NCBI GenBank assembly: GCA_029776555.1 | Contig: JAKOSZ010000008.1 | Coordinates: 1-5,114, forward strand | Source of the DNA: Bacillota bacterium | Lineage (GTDB): Bacteria > Bacillota > Clostridia > Acetivibrionales > JAKOSZ01 | Direction: 5' to 3' | Length of the DNA: 5,114 nt | Part shown: piece by piece, positions 1-5,114 of the stretch | How positions within the stretch are numbered: the first letter of the stretch is position 1 | How the letters are laid out: every line of letters starts with the position of its first letter | Notes under the pieces: model-generated | What the model was told of the DNA's origin: nothing | The model's input: the letters and a program-made list of their open reading frames with translations, nothing else | Database searches by the model: none | Translations under genes and position numbers: made by a program

Positions 1-645
1 GTCGTGGAGCTGCTGGGAGGAAGACCTGCCCCCCCAGGGGTGGAAGGTAATTAAGTGCCTGCCCCCGTCCCCTTTCCTTAAACCCCTGGCCATGGCGTTG
101 ATTATATTGAAGTGGGCGCGGGTTTCCAGGACCCGGTCCCCGCCCAGTATCCAGATTATGTTGTTCCTGTCCTTATACCTTTTCCCGATCCATTCTCCAT
201 ATGTATATGCGTTCTCTTCATTGAAAATAAGCGGTCCCTTGCCCTGCCTGGTAAACTTGTCGCCCCAGGTGGGAAGGAACCCGATGTACAGCCCCAAAGA
301 CGCCGCCTTATCCACTATGTAGTCCACGTGGTCCCAGTAGCCGTATTCCCCTTCCGTGTCCGGGAGGGTGGGGTCGTATTTCCCGCCGCTGTTTTTTAAA
401 AGCGGCCTCCTGCCGTAGGCATTGGGCTTTTCAATGCCGTCAAACTCCGCCAGGGCCACGGCCTGGATAACAGTAAACCCAAGCTCAGCCCTGTTTGTAA
501 GGTAAACATCGGCTTCTTCCCGGGTCAGCGCGTGGAACAGCTCCCAGGCGGTGTCCCCAAGCCAGAAAAAGGGAGACCCGTCTTCCCTGGCCAGGAACCT
601 CCTGTTTTCGCTGACCTTTAAAAGCTGTAAGGCTTTGCCGCTCAA
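1..645 (-). CDS. DUF4038 / apiosidase-like glycoside hydrolase, N-terminal part (cut by left window edge)
   Basis: This frame is open for 215 codons from a TTG at 645 to the window edge. It begins MSGKALQLLKVSENRRFLAR and carries landmarks I recognise from the DUF4038 family (PF13204), a TIM-barrel hydrolase group that includes the GH140 apiosidases. They are FFWLGDTAWELFHALTREEA (residues 26-45), GFTVIQAVALAEFDG (56-70), YWDHVDYIVDKA (103-114), LPTWGDK (124-130), NAYTYG (145-150) and NNIIWILGGDR (161-171). Asp170 in the GGD motif, after the fourth barrel strand, is the probable acid/base; the nucleophile and the rest of the barrel lie beyond position 1. TTG is preferred because a purine-rich Shine-Dalgarno sits just upstream, family members start at about this point, and no in-frame ATG or GTG lies between it and the stop at 694-696. 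There is no signal peptide, so the enzyme is probably cytosolic. It is separated by 584 bp from the amidohydrolase upstream and may have its own promoter. The family call is firm; apiose as substrate is only a possibility. Confidence 0.88.
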   Translation of the reverse strand, partial: MSGKALQLLKVSENRRFLAREDGSPFFWLGDTAWELFHALTREEADVYLTNRAELGFTVIQAVALAEFDGIEKPNAYGRRPLLKNSGGKYDPTLPDTEGEYGYWDHVDYIVDKAASLGLYIGFLPTWGDKFTRQGKGPLIFNEENAYTYGEWIGKRYKDRNNIIWILGGDRVLETRAHFNIINAMARGLRKGDGGRHLITFHPWGGRSSSQQLHD

Positions 646-649
646 AGAA

Positions 650-662
650 CCTCCTCCTCCTT
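650..662 (-). promoter_or_regulatory. Ribosome binding site supporting the TTG start
   Basis: Read on the minus strand, AAGGAGGAGGAGG lies directly before TTCT and the TTG codon at 645-643. It is an extended anti-Shine-Dalgarno match and decides the start, since no ATG or GTG is available in frame. The GGAGG repeats allow more than one pairing register, with about 4 to 10 nt of spacing. Confidence 0.75.
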
Positions 663-682
663 CCCTTTTTAAGCCCCCTGCA

Positions 683-712
683 GGGCGGACAGCTTATACC
701 ACTGTCCCGCCC
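683..712 (-). promoter_or_regulatory. Inverted repeat with a -10-like hexamer in its loop, upstream of the DUF4038 gene
   Basis: On the plus strand GGGCGGACAG (683-692) is followed by a 9-nt spacer and CTGTCCCGCCC (702-712), the complementary arm with one extra C. On the minus strand the spacer and arm edge hold TATAAG (698-693), close to the TATAAT consensus and 48 nt from the TTG start. No good -35 is present; TTCCGT at 722-717 is a poor match. The element could be an operator over a promoter or a hairpin in the leader. No T-run follows on either strand, so it is not an obvious terminator. Confidence 0.35.
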
Positions 713-937
713 CATAACGGAAGAACTTAAAATACTGAATAGCCCCGGGTTGTTAAACACCAGCCTGCTCCTCTTTTGGGCCGGAAGAAGCAGCCCTGAT
801 CAGCCGTCACCGGGCCCCGGCAGAGGAAAGGCTTACTGCCCGGGCAACACTCCTGCTACCGTAAAACCTTTAAAATACAAACCCGAAGTCATGGCCGCGG
901 CAAAAAAATTTGTACAGGCTCTCCGCAAAACCCTTAA
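713..937. other. Non-coding stretch with no recognised gene
   Basis: Together with the inverted repeat and the palindrome cluster beside it, this makes up the 584-bp gap between the amidohydrolase and the DUF4038 gene. The reading frames crossing it give low-quality translations with no family resemblance, and none has a convincing ribosome binding site. AT-rich patches occur around 740-755 and 865-910, the latter including a run of seven A's on the plus strand at about 902-908. A promoter could hide here, but I cannot place one with confidence. Confidence 0.5.
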
Positions 938-1219
938 ACCGCAGGGACAGTCCCTCTGGTTATGGTTGGTGGTTCGTAGCCACAGGGACAGTCCCTCTGG
1001 TTGTGGTTTGAACCATAGGGACAGTCCCTCTGGTTATGCCGGTTCGTAACCCCAGGAGCCGCCCCCTAGTTTAATGGTTCGTGACCACAAGAACCGTCCC
1101 CCTGGTTAAGCCACAGGGACAGTCCCTCCGGTTGTGGTTCGTGAACCGCCCTTTTTGTCAACTCGTAACCACGAGAACCGTCCCTGTGGTTACTAACCAC
1201 AAGAACCGTCCCCCTGGTT
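938..1219. repeat. Cluster of eight 24-bp imperfect palindromic repeats
   Basis: Eight units of exactly 24 bp start at 938, 979, 1012, 1049, 1084, 1110, 1168 and 1196. There are two main types. The first (938, 979, 1012, 1110) has the near-perfect 21-bp core CCACAGGGAC-A-GTCCCTCTGG. The second (1084 and 1196, identical to each other) reads ACCACAAGAACC then GTCCCCCTGGTT. The unit at 1168 is an intermediate form, and the one at 1049 is degenerate. The octamer GGTTCGTA or GGTTCGTG precedes several units (971, 1041, 1076, 1136), usually directly, so the full repeat is longer than the palindrome. Start-to-start spacing is irregular, 26 to 58 bp, unlike a CRISPR array. The cluster lies just downstream of the amidohydrolase stop, where REP-like or small non-autonomous mobile repeats are often found. 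Its function is unknown; mRNA 3'-end hairpins are one possibility. Confidence 0.9.
1185..1201. repeat. Perfect 17-bp palindrome at the junction of two repeat units
   Basis: TGTGGTTA, a single C, then TAACCACA form two perfect 8-bp arms. It arises where the end of the unit at 1168-1191 meets the start of the unit at 1196-1219. It may only reflect how adjacent units abut, or it may mark a composite hairpin. Confidence 0.8.
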
Positions 1220-1229
1220 TGTCCCCCGG

Positions 1230-2042
1230 CTATAAGCCCAGGAAGCGCAGGAAGTTCTTTGAATAGATTTTCTCCCTGACACTCTGGCTTATGTCCAGCT
1301 TGTCGTATATGCCGTTGTCCCTGTCCAGCCACTGCTTAATCCACTCATGGTGGTATCCGGGGGTAACGCCGTCGGTGCCGAAGATCAGGTTGTCCTCCAC
1401 CCGGTAGCCCACCCTGAAGAGCTTGGTCAGCACCTCTTCCCTGTATACGGGAGGAGTTCCGGGGGTCAAATCTATGAACATTTCAGCGGGTTTCTGCTTT
1501 TTCTGGCTGTGGGTGAAGTACTGTATCTTGCCGTACACGGCTATGCACTCGTCGTGCCATGGCCAGGACACGTGGGCAAGGCTGAACTTGAGTCCCTCTA
1601 TTTCCCACAGGTCTTCAAACTCCGCCGGCCTGTTGTAACGGGAGGAGCGGCTCCCCCTGTAGAGTATGCCTGAGTGGAAGAGGATGGGTTTATTGGCCTT
1701 GGCAATGGCCGCATATGTCTTCATGGCCCTGCTGTCACAGGGGTAGTGGTCCACACAGCTGACCTTGAAGCCCGATACGCCCGCATCCACAGCCATCTTA
1801 ACCTGTGCTTCCGCGTCCTCGCAGGTGGGGTCAATCCAGAAAAAGGGGTAAAAGGCGGGCTGCCCCTTTGTCCACCTGAACAGGTTTTCCAGGCGTTCCT
1901 CCACGCCTTTCATCCCTTCGGACTTTTCCGGCGGCAGCGATATGAGGGCCCCTCCTTCAATGCCGGCTTTCCCCATTAAGGTCTTGAGCTGTTCTGCGTT
2001 AACCTCGCCTTTCCTAATATGGACATGTCCGTCCAGTATCAT
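1230..2042 (-). CDS. Metal-dependent amidohydrolase (PF04909-type, TIM barrel)
   Basis: The 270-residue product has the expected metal and catalytic landmarks of the amidohydrolase superfamily: DGHVH (Asp4, His6, His8) on the first strand, FKVSC with Lys93, LFHSG with His123, LAHVSWPW with His157, and FGTDG with Asp224. The end, REKIYSKNFLRFLGL, matches the usual closing helix with a conserved Asn. The length fits the shorter members, which act on lactones, carboxylated aromatics or related C-O, C-N and C-C bonds. The exact reaction cannot be read from the sequence. A longer frame starts at 2078, but the ATG at 2042 is preferred because GGGAGG lies 7 nt before it and MILDGHVHI is a typical start for the family. 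There is no signal peptide, so it is cytosolic. It lies 183 bp downstream of the esterase and is probably co-regulated with it; the palindrome cluster begins 10 bp after its stop. Confidence 0.87.
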   Translation of the reverse strand: MILDGHVHIRKGEVNAEQLKTLMGKAGIEGGALISLPPEKSEGMKGVEERLENLFRWTKGQPAFYPFFWIDPTCEDAEAQVKMAVDAGVSGFKVSCVDHYPCDSRAMKTYAAIAKANKPILFHSGILYRGSRSSRYNRPAEFEDLWEIEGLKFSLAHVSWPWHDECIAVYGKIQYFTHSQKKQKPAEMFIDLTPGTPPVYREEVLTKLFRVGYRVEDNLIFGTDGVTPGYHHEWIKQWLDRDNGIYDKLDISQSVREKIYSKNFLRFLGL

Positions 2043-2049
2043 AACACAA

Positions 2050-2055
2050 CCTCCC
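2050..2055 (-). promoter_or_regulatory. Ribosome binding site of the amidohydrolase
   Basis: GGGAGG on the minus strand sits 7 nt before the ATG at 2042. This favours that start over the in-frame ATG at 2078, which would put the Shine-Dalgarno inside the coding region. Confidence 0.75.
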
Positions 2056-2076
2056 ATCTTGGCTAAAGAGGGAGTC

Positions 2077-2095
2077 ATCCCGCTTTGACCGGGAT
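2077..2095 (-). promoter_or_regulatory. Small hairpin in the amidohydrolase leader
   Basis: ATCCCG and CGGGAT form a perfect 6-bp stem around a 7-nt loop. GGAG (2071-2074) and CTCC further out can add a weak outer stem. It ends about 22 nt before the ribosome binding site and has no T-run after it, so it could be a leader structure, operator or processing site rather than a terminator. Confidence 0.35.
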
Positions 2096-2100
2096 AACCC

Positions 2101-2234
2101 CTCCCTGAGCCTGTTTAACTGACCTTTTAGAGAAGCTGGAGAAGCTGAGCTTAATTCCTCCCTTGGCCTGTTTAAACCGCCCTCTTAGAAAAACCGGGGA
2201 GGCTTAGTGGATAATCTCCCCTTGCCTATTTAAA
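2101..2234. repeat. Three degenerate direct repeats, period about 57-58 bp
   Basis: Three blocks begin CTCCCTGAGCCTGTTTAA (2101), CTCCCTTGGCCTGTTTAA (2158) and CTCCCCTTGCCTATTTAA (2216). The first two agree at 16 of 20 positions, and the second and third at 16 of 19. Downstream of the shared core the first two keep a weaker match (TAGA, GG-GA-GC, TAAT). The third overlaps the last codons and stop of the esterase gene. They look like an old tandem duplication of the gene's 3' border. Confidence 0.6.
2189..2221 (-). terminator. Possible weak intrinsic terminator after the esterase
   Basis: Read on the minus strand just past the esterase stop, GGGGAG (2221-2216) and CTCCCC (2201-2196) form a GC-rich 6-bp stem with a 14-nt loop, then GG and five T's (2193-2189). 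The stem is short and the loop long, so it would terminate incompletely at best. It could lower expression of the amidohydrolase relative to the esterase. Confidence 0.35.
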
Positions 2235-3344
2235 AAGCAAGGGAAGGAACTTGTGGGCATGCTTGCGCCATACCTGCCACTCATGGGTTCCGGGGACCTC
2301 GTACCATTCATGGCGGATTCCCTTCTCCGTGAGGGTCAGGTGGCTCTGCTTAATCCGCTCGTATCCTCTCTCGTCGGCTCCGGCGCCGATAAACAGCAAT
2401 TTAATAAGCTTGTTGGCTTCATCCGGTTTTGACAGGATCTGCAGGTGGGGACTTTCGGAGGCGTCGCCCCTGAAGAGGCCCCCGCTGAACAACCCGATCC
2501 AGGCAAAGAGGTCCAGGTTGCCAAAGCCTATCCTGCCCGCATGTCCGGCTCCCATGGAAAGCCCCGCGATGGCCCTGTGCTCCCTGTCGGTAAGCACCCT
2601 GTACTTCTTGTTAATAAAGGGCACCAGGTCCTTCACCAGCACCTCGGTAAAAATATTGTCCTTGCCGGGGCCTTCGGCGGAGGGGCCGCTTCCCTTGGGA
2701 TAGGCATAGCCGCAATCCATGACTACGAGCATCTCCACCGCTTTGCCTTCCGCCAGCAGGTTATCCATAATGTTGTTTATTTTCCCCTGCCAGAGCCAGG
2801 AGGTCTCGCTCTCACCGCTGCCGTGCTGGAGGTAGAGAACGGGGTACTTCTTGTCCAGGTCGGTGTCATAGGACGGAGGAGTATACACATGTATGTGCCT
2901 GTACCTTCCCGTAAGCTCCGAGTAGTACCATGCGTTCCTCACTTCGCCGTGGGGCACGTCCTTCATCCGGTAGAAGTCCAGGTCGGGGTCAGGGATGTCA
3001 ACGGCGTTGCAGGCCCGTGCCCAGCCGCGGTACACGGGGCACTCGGGGTTCATGGTCCTTCTCCCGTCCACCAGGAAGCTGAAGTAGTGGAAGCCCGGCC
3101 TTAAGCCCGATACCGTACCGCTCCAGTTGCCGTTGCCGTCGTCCACCAGGTCGTATACCCTGTCGGCAAAACCCGTGTCATCGCCCATCCCAGCCACCTG
3201 CACCGATTTTGCCCCGGGCGCGTAGAACTTAAACACCACATCGCCGTTGGGCAATACCTGGGGGTTCAGGTAAAGCTGTTCATTACAGAGTCCGCTGGAA
3301 TTCATGGCTTCGTCCTTAAGCATCTTTTCATTGATTTTTAGCAT
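2226..3344 (-). CDS. Carbohydrate esterase family 1-like esterase with N-terminal E-set domain
   Basis: The 372-residue protein has two parts. Residues about 25-120 form an immunoglobulin-like E-set (CBM48-like) domain, with FKFYAPGAKSVQVAG and GLRPGFHYFSFLVDG typical of esterase N-domains. Residues about 140-372 are an alpha/beta-hydrolase of the esterase D / feruloyl esterase type. The catalytic triad is visible: Ser263 in GLSMGAG, Asp324 in GAGADE and His354 in PGTHEW. LYLQHGSGESETSW (170-183) carries the oxyanion-hole region. Such enzymes remove acetyl, feruloyl or similar acyl groups from plant polysaccharides; which one is not evident. A frame six codons longer (ATG at 3362) exists, but AAAGGAGA lies inside that extension at ideal distance from the ATG at 3344, which is therefore the likely start. 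There is no signal peptide. The gene follows the GH106-like gene by 40 bp, so the two are very probably co-transcribed. The family elbow more often reads GLSMGGG; here the second Gly is Ala. Confidence 0.9.
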   Translation of the reverse strand: MLKINEKMLKDEAMNSSGLCNEQLYLNPQVLPNGDVVFKFYAPGAKSVQVAGMGDDTGFADRVYDLVDDGNGNWSGTVSGLRPGFHYFSFLVDGRRTMNPECPVYRGWARACNAVDIPDPDLDFYRMKDVPHGEVRNAWYYSELTGRYRHIHVYTPPSYDTDLDKKYPVLYLQHGSGESETSWLWQGKINNIMDNLLAEGKAVEMLVVMDCGYAYPKGSGPSAEGPGKDNIFTEVLVKDLVPFINKKYRVLTDREHRAIAGLSMGAGHAGRIGFGNLDLFAWIGLFSGGLFRGDASESPHLQILSKPDEANKLIKLLFIGAGADERGYERIKQSHLTLTEKGIRHEWYEVPGTHEWQVWRKHAHKFLPLLFK

Positions 3345-3351
3345 TTCTCTA

Positions 3352-3359
3352 TCTCCTTT
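3352..3359 (-). promoter_or_regulatory. Ribosome binding site of the esterase
   Basis: AAAGGAGA on the minus strand, with 8 nt between AGGAG and the ATG at 3344. The alternative upstream ATG at 3362 is preceded by an A-rich stretch without any Shine-Dalgarno. Confidence 0.8.
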
Positions 3360-3384
3360 CATTTTTTATTCCAGGTTCAGGGAG

Positions 3385-5114
3385 CTACGGGTAGATCCTT
3401 ATGAAGGCGTCCCCGTAGAAACCGCTCTCAACAAACCTTGCGTCTCCGTCATAGATATAGAAGGACCCGGGATGGCAGAAGCCGTCCACCTGGGACGTAC
3501 TGTGGGGCCCCAGCAGGTTCCTTAAGGAATTGGCCACCTCAATGGTCACTTCATTCCTGCCCTCTTTGACCAAAGCCGTAATGTCCAGGCTATAAGGTTC
3601 CCATGCGAAGACTCCGGCGTCCTTCCCGTTGACTTTCGCCCGGGCCGCCACCATGTGCGCCTTCCCCAGGACCAGCTCCACTTTGCCGTAATTGGCGCTG
3701 TCTAAGTTGAATTCGCTGGTGTATTTAACGGTGCCGGAGTAATAGGGGTATCCCTGCAAGGTCCAGTCTCCCGGAACCATGGGCCCTTCCTCTTCGTCCA
3801 GGACAAAACTTCCCGGCTTACCCTTTAGACGGAAGTCCCCCGCAATGTAGACCCATTCAACTTCCGAAAGGATATTGAAACCGTCGTTTACCAGTACCAT
3901 CTCGTTCTCCCCTGCTTTCACCAGGTCCTTAATGTCGTGCATCACAAAGGCCCGGTCATGGAAGTACTCTCCCGTGCAGCTCGCCTTTCTGCCGTTCACA
4001 AAGACCTGGTTTTCTTCCGGCGATTCGACGGCCACAAACAGTTTCCCGCCGGGCACCCGGTCCACTGTAAATGTATATTTTATTTCCACCGGGATCTTAA
4101 CAGCCTTTTCTTCCTCGCTGTACGCCCAGGGCTGGCGCCTTGCTGCCCTGACCTGCGTGCCCAGGGCCTCCTTTATCTTGGGGGCGGCGGCGATGGAATC
4201 GGTGAGCTCACTCCAGTCCCCTCCACTGACCCTGTACCTGCACTGCTTGATGGGAAGGGCGTTGTAATTAACCCTTTCCACTTTCCAGCCGCCCAGGACC
4301 TTGCACAAGGCGTCCCTGTAACTCCTCTCCGGCTCAGCCTTTCCGGCTTCTGTCCTAACCCCGGTGTTCACCACGATGAGGTACGAAGCGGAAGGGTAGA
4401 AATCCAGTTCAACGAAGGCGCCTTCTTCGTCATGGCAGACGGAAATCTCCCTCTTCTCACCCGTCACCGCATCCCATTCCTCAGTATGCCAGGGCTCACC
4501 GATGTACAGCCTCACCCTGTTCTCCCTGCGCTTATCTATGCTGCACAGGAAATAGACCAGCCTGTCTCCTGCCTCCCTGATATGGCAGTAGATGTGGGAT
4601 ATGTCCTTCCCATTCAAGTCTACTATTTTCGCACCCAGGTTCCCCTTTTGGGTCAGAATCCTGTCAAGCTCTCTCTTACCGGAGTTGTACCTGTCCCTTC
4701 CGCGGCAGTTTACCCTGATTACCCTGTCGCTGGCAAAGAAGTCCTTCAATTCTTCGCTCTCCACCCCGTCCAGCAGCACAGGGGTTCCTGCCGTGGCAAT
4801 TACGGTGCCGCCGCTTTCCACCAGCTCTTTCAAAAGCCTGAAGGTGGAACTTCTCAAGAGCGGCATTTCCGGAAGTATCACCGTCTTGTATGACATTTGA
4901 CCGATGACAAGGCGTCCGCCCTCCACCCGGCCGTACTTCTCCATCAGTATGTCGTCGCCCAGGTCATACTGGTACCTTAGCTGGCACAGTGCCTTGGTCA
5001 GCCACTTCACCGAATTCTCTATGTTAATCGCCTCAGGATTTGCGGCCGGCTGTCCATATCTCCCGCCGCCCGAGGTCACCCTGTACTCGGCCCAGATGGA
5101 GCTGTAGGGGTGCA
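3385..5114 (-). CDS. GH106-like glycoside hydrolase, C-terminal part (cut by right window edge)
   Basis: The frame stays open to the window edge, giving 575 complete codons before the TAG at 3387-3385. The GTG at 5079 is internal, because HPYSSIWAEYR precedes it in frame, so the true start lies outside. Visible residues 33-115 (VKWLTKALCQLRYQYDLGDD, then GGRLVIGQMSYKTVILPE and GGTVIATAGTP) match the flavodoxin-like region after the catalytic barrel in GH106-type and related beta-galactosidase-like enzymes. Two galactose-binding-like beta-sandwiches follow: one at about 338-425 (KLFVAVES, VFVNGRKASC, DIKDLVKAGENEMVLVNDG) and one at about 455-575 (ARAKVNGKDAGVFAWEPYSL, DITALVKEGRNEVTIEVANS), the latter typical of GH2-like sugar-binding domains. 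Characterised GH106 members are alpha-L-rhamnosidases on pectic or flavonoid glycosides. The catalytic residues are not in the window, so the substrate is inferred. It heads the visible operon, 40 bp before the esterase. A different clan-A family with the same C-terminal layout remains possible. Confidence 0.78.
   Translation of the reverse strand, partial: HPYSSIWAEYRVTSGGGRYGQPAANPEAINIENSVKWLTKALCQLRYQYDLGDDILMEKYGRVEGGRLVIGQMSYKTVILPEMPLLRSSTFRLLKELVESGGTVIATAGTPVLLDGVESEELKDFFASDRVIRVNCRGRDRYNSGKRELDRILTQKGNLGAKIVDLNGKDISHIYCHIREAGDRLVYFLCSIDKRRENRVRLYIGEPWHTEEWDAVTGEKREISVCHDEEGAFVELDFYPSASYLIVVNTGVRTEAGKAEPERSYRDALCKVLGGWKVERVNYNALPIKQCRYRVSGGDWSELTDSIAAAPKIKEALGTQVRAARRQPWAYSEEEKAVKIPVEIKYTFTVDRVPGGKLFVAVESPEENQVFVNGRKASCTGEYFHDRAFVMHDIKDLVKAGENEMVLVNDGFNILSEVEWVYIAGDFRLKGKPGSFVLDEEEGPMVPGDWTLQGYPYYSGTVKYTSEFNLDSANYGKVELVLGKAHMVAARAKVNGKDAGVFAWEPYSLDITALVKEGRNEVTIEVANSLRNLLGPHSTSQVDGFCHPGSFYIYDGDARFVESGFYGDAFIRIYP

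Noticed and set aside
485..760. 91-residue minus-strand frame
   Set aside because: It overlaps the DUF4038 gene in a different frame, has Arg-rich low-complexity content, and shows no family resemblance. The DUF4038 frame explains the region.
1144..1167. Short T-run (CTTTTTGTC) as a plus-strand terminator
   Set aside because: No stable stem directly precedes it in the plus direction, and no plus-strand gene exists for it to serve.
938..1219. CRISPR array
   Set aside because: The units are palindromic and evenly sized, but the intervals between them are 2 to 34 bp and irregular, they contain the recurring GGTTCGTR motif rather than unique spacers, and no cas genes are seen.
1066..1332. 88-residue minus-strand frame rich in NHRDGS-type repeats
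   Set aside because: It is the translation of the palindromic repeats running into the end of the amidohydrolase in another frame. The plus-strand frames at 750-1049 and 1081-1266 have the same origin.
2445..3104. 219-residue plus-strand frame
   Set aside because: It is antisense to the esterase, which has an intact catalytic triad, and the plus frame itself has no known motif.
3937..4893. 318-residue plus-strand frame
   Set aside because: It is antisense to the GH106-like gene, whose translation contains recognisable domains. The plus frame has no recognisable domain and is a by-product of GC-rich codon use.

Overview
The window looks like part of a carbohydrate-degradation locus from a moderately GC-rich Bacillota (Firmicutes), probably a clostridial or Desulfotomaculum/Pelotomaculum-like anaerobe. 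This assignment is inference. It rests on strong AGGAGG-type ribosome binding sites, one TTG start, and a cluster of 24-bp GGGAC/GTCCC palindromes of a kind I recall from such genomes. No 16S rRNA or other marker gene is present.

All four protein genes lie on the minus strand, so transcription runs from high to low coordinates. In that order they are: (1) the C-terminal 575 residues of a large glycoside hydrolase of GH106-like (alpha-L-rhamnosidase-type) architecture, cut by the right edge; (2) a carbohydrate-esterase-1-like serine esterase with an N-terminal E-set domain, about 40 bp downstream; (3) after a 183-bp gap with degenerate ~57-bp repeats and small hairpins, a PF04909-type metal-dependent amidohydrolase; (4) after a 584-bp non-coding stretch with the palindrome cluster, the N-terminal 215 residues of a DUF4038/apiosidase-like (GH140-related) glycoside hydrolase. 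This last gene starts at TTG and is cut by the left edge.

The two hydrolases and the esterase together suggest stepwise breakdown of a decorated plant glycan, for example esterified pectic side chains carrying rhamnose or apiose. The esterase would remove acyl groups, the hydrolases would cleave glycosidic bonds, and the amidohydrolase might act on a released lactone, acid or aromatic product. None of the three visible N-termini has a signal peptide, which points to processing in the cytosol after oligosaccharide uptake. The substrate is not shown by the sequence.

I see no RNA genes, CRISPR array, insertion sequence or transposase. The least explained part is 646-1229, with eight copies of a 24-bp imperfect palindrome whose sequence variants keep base pairing better in RNA of the minus (operon) strand than of the plus strand.
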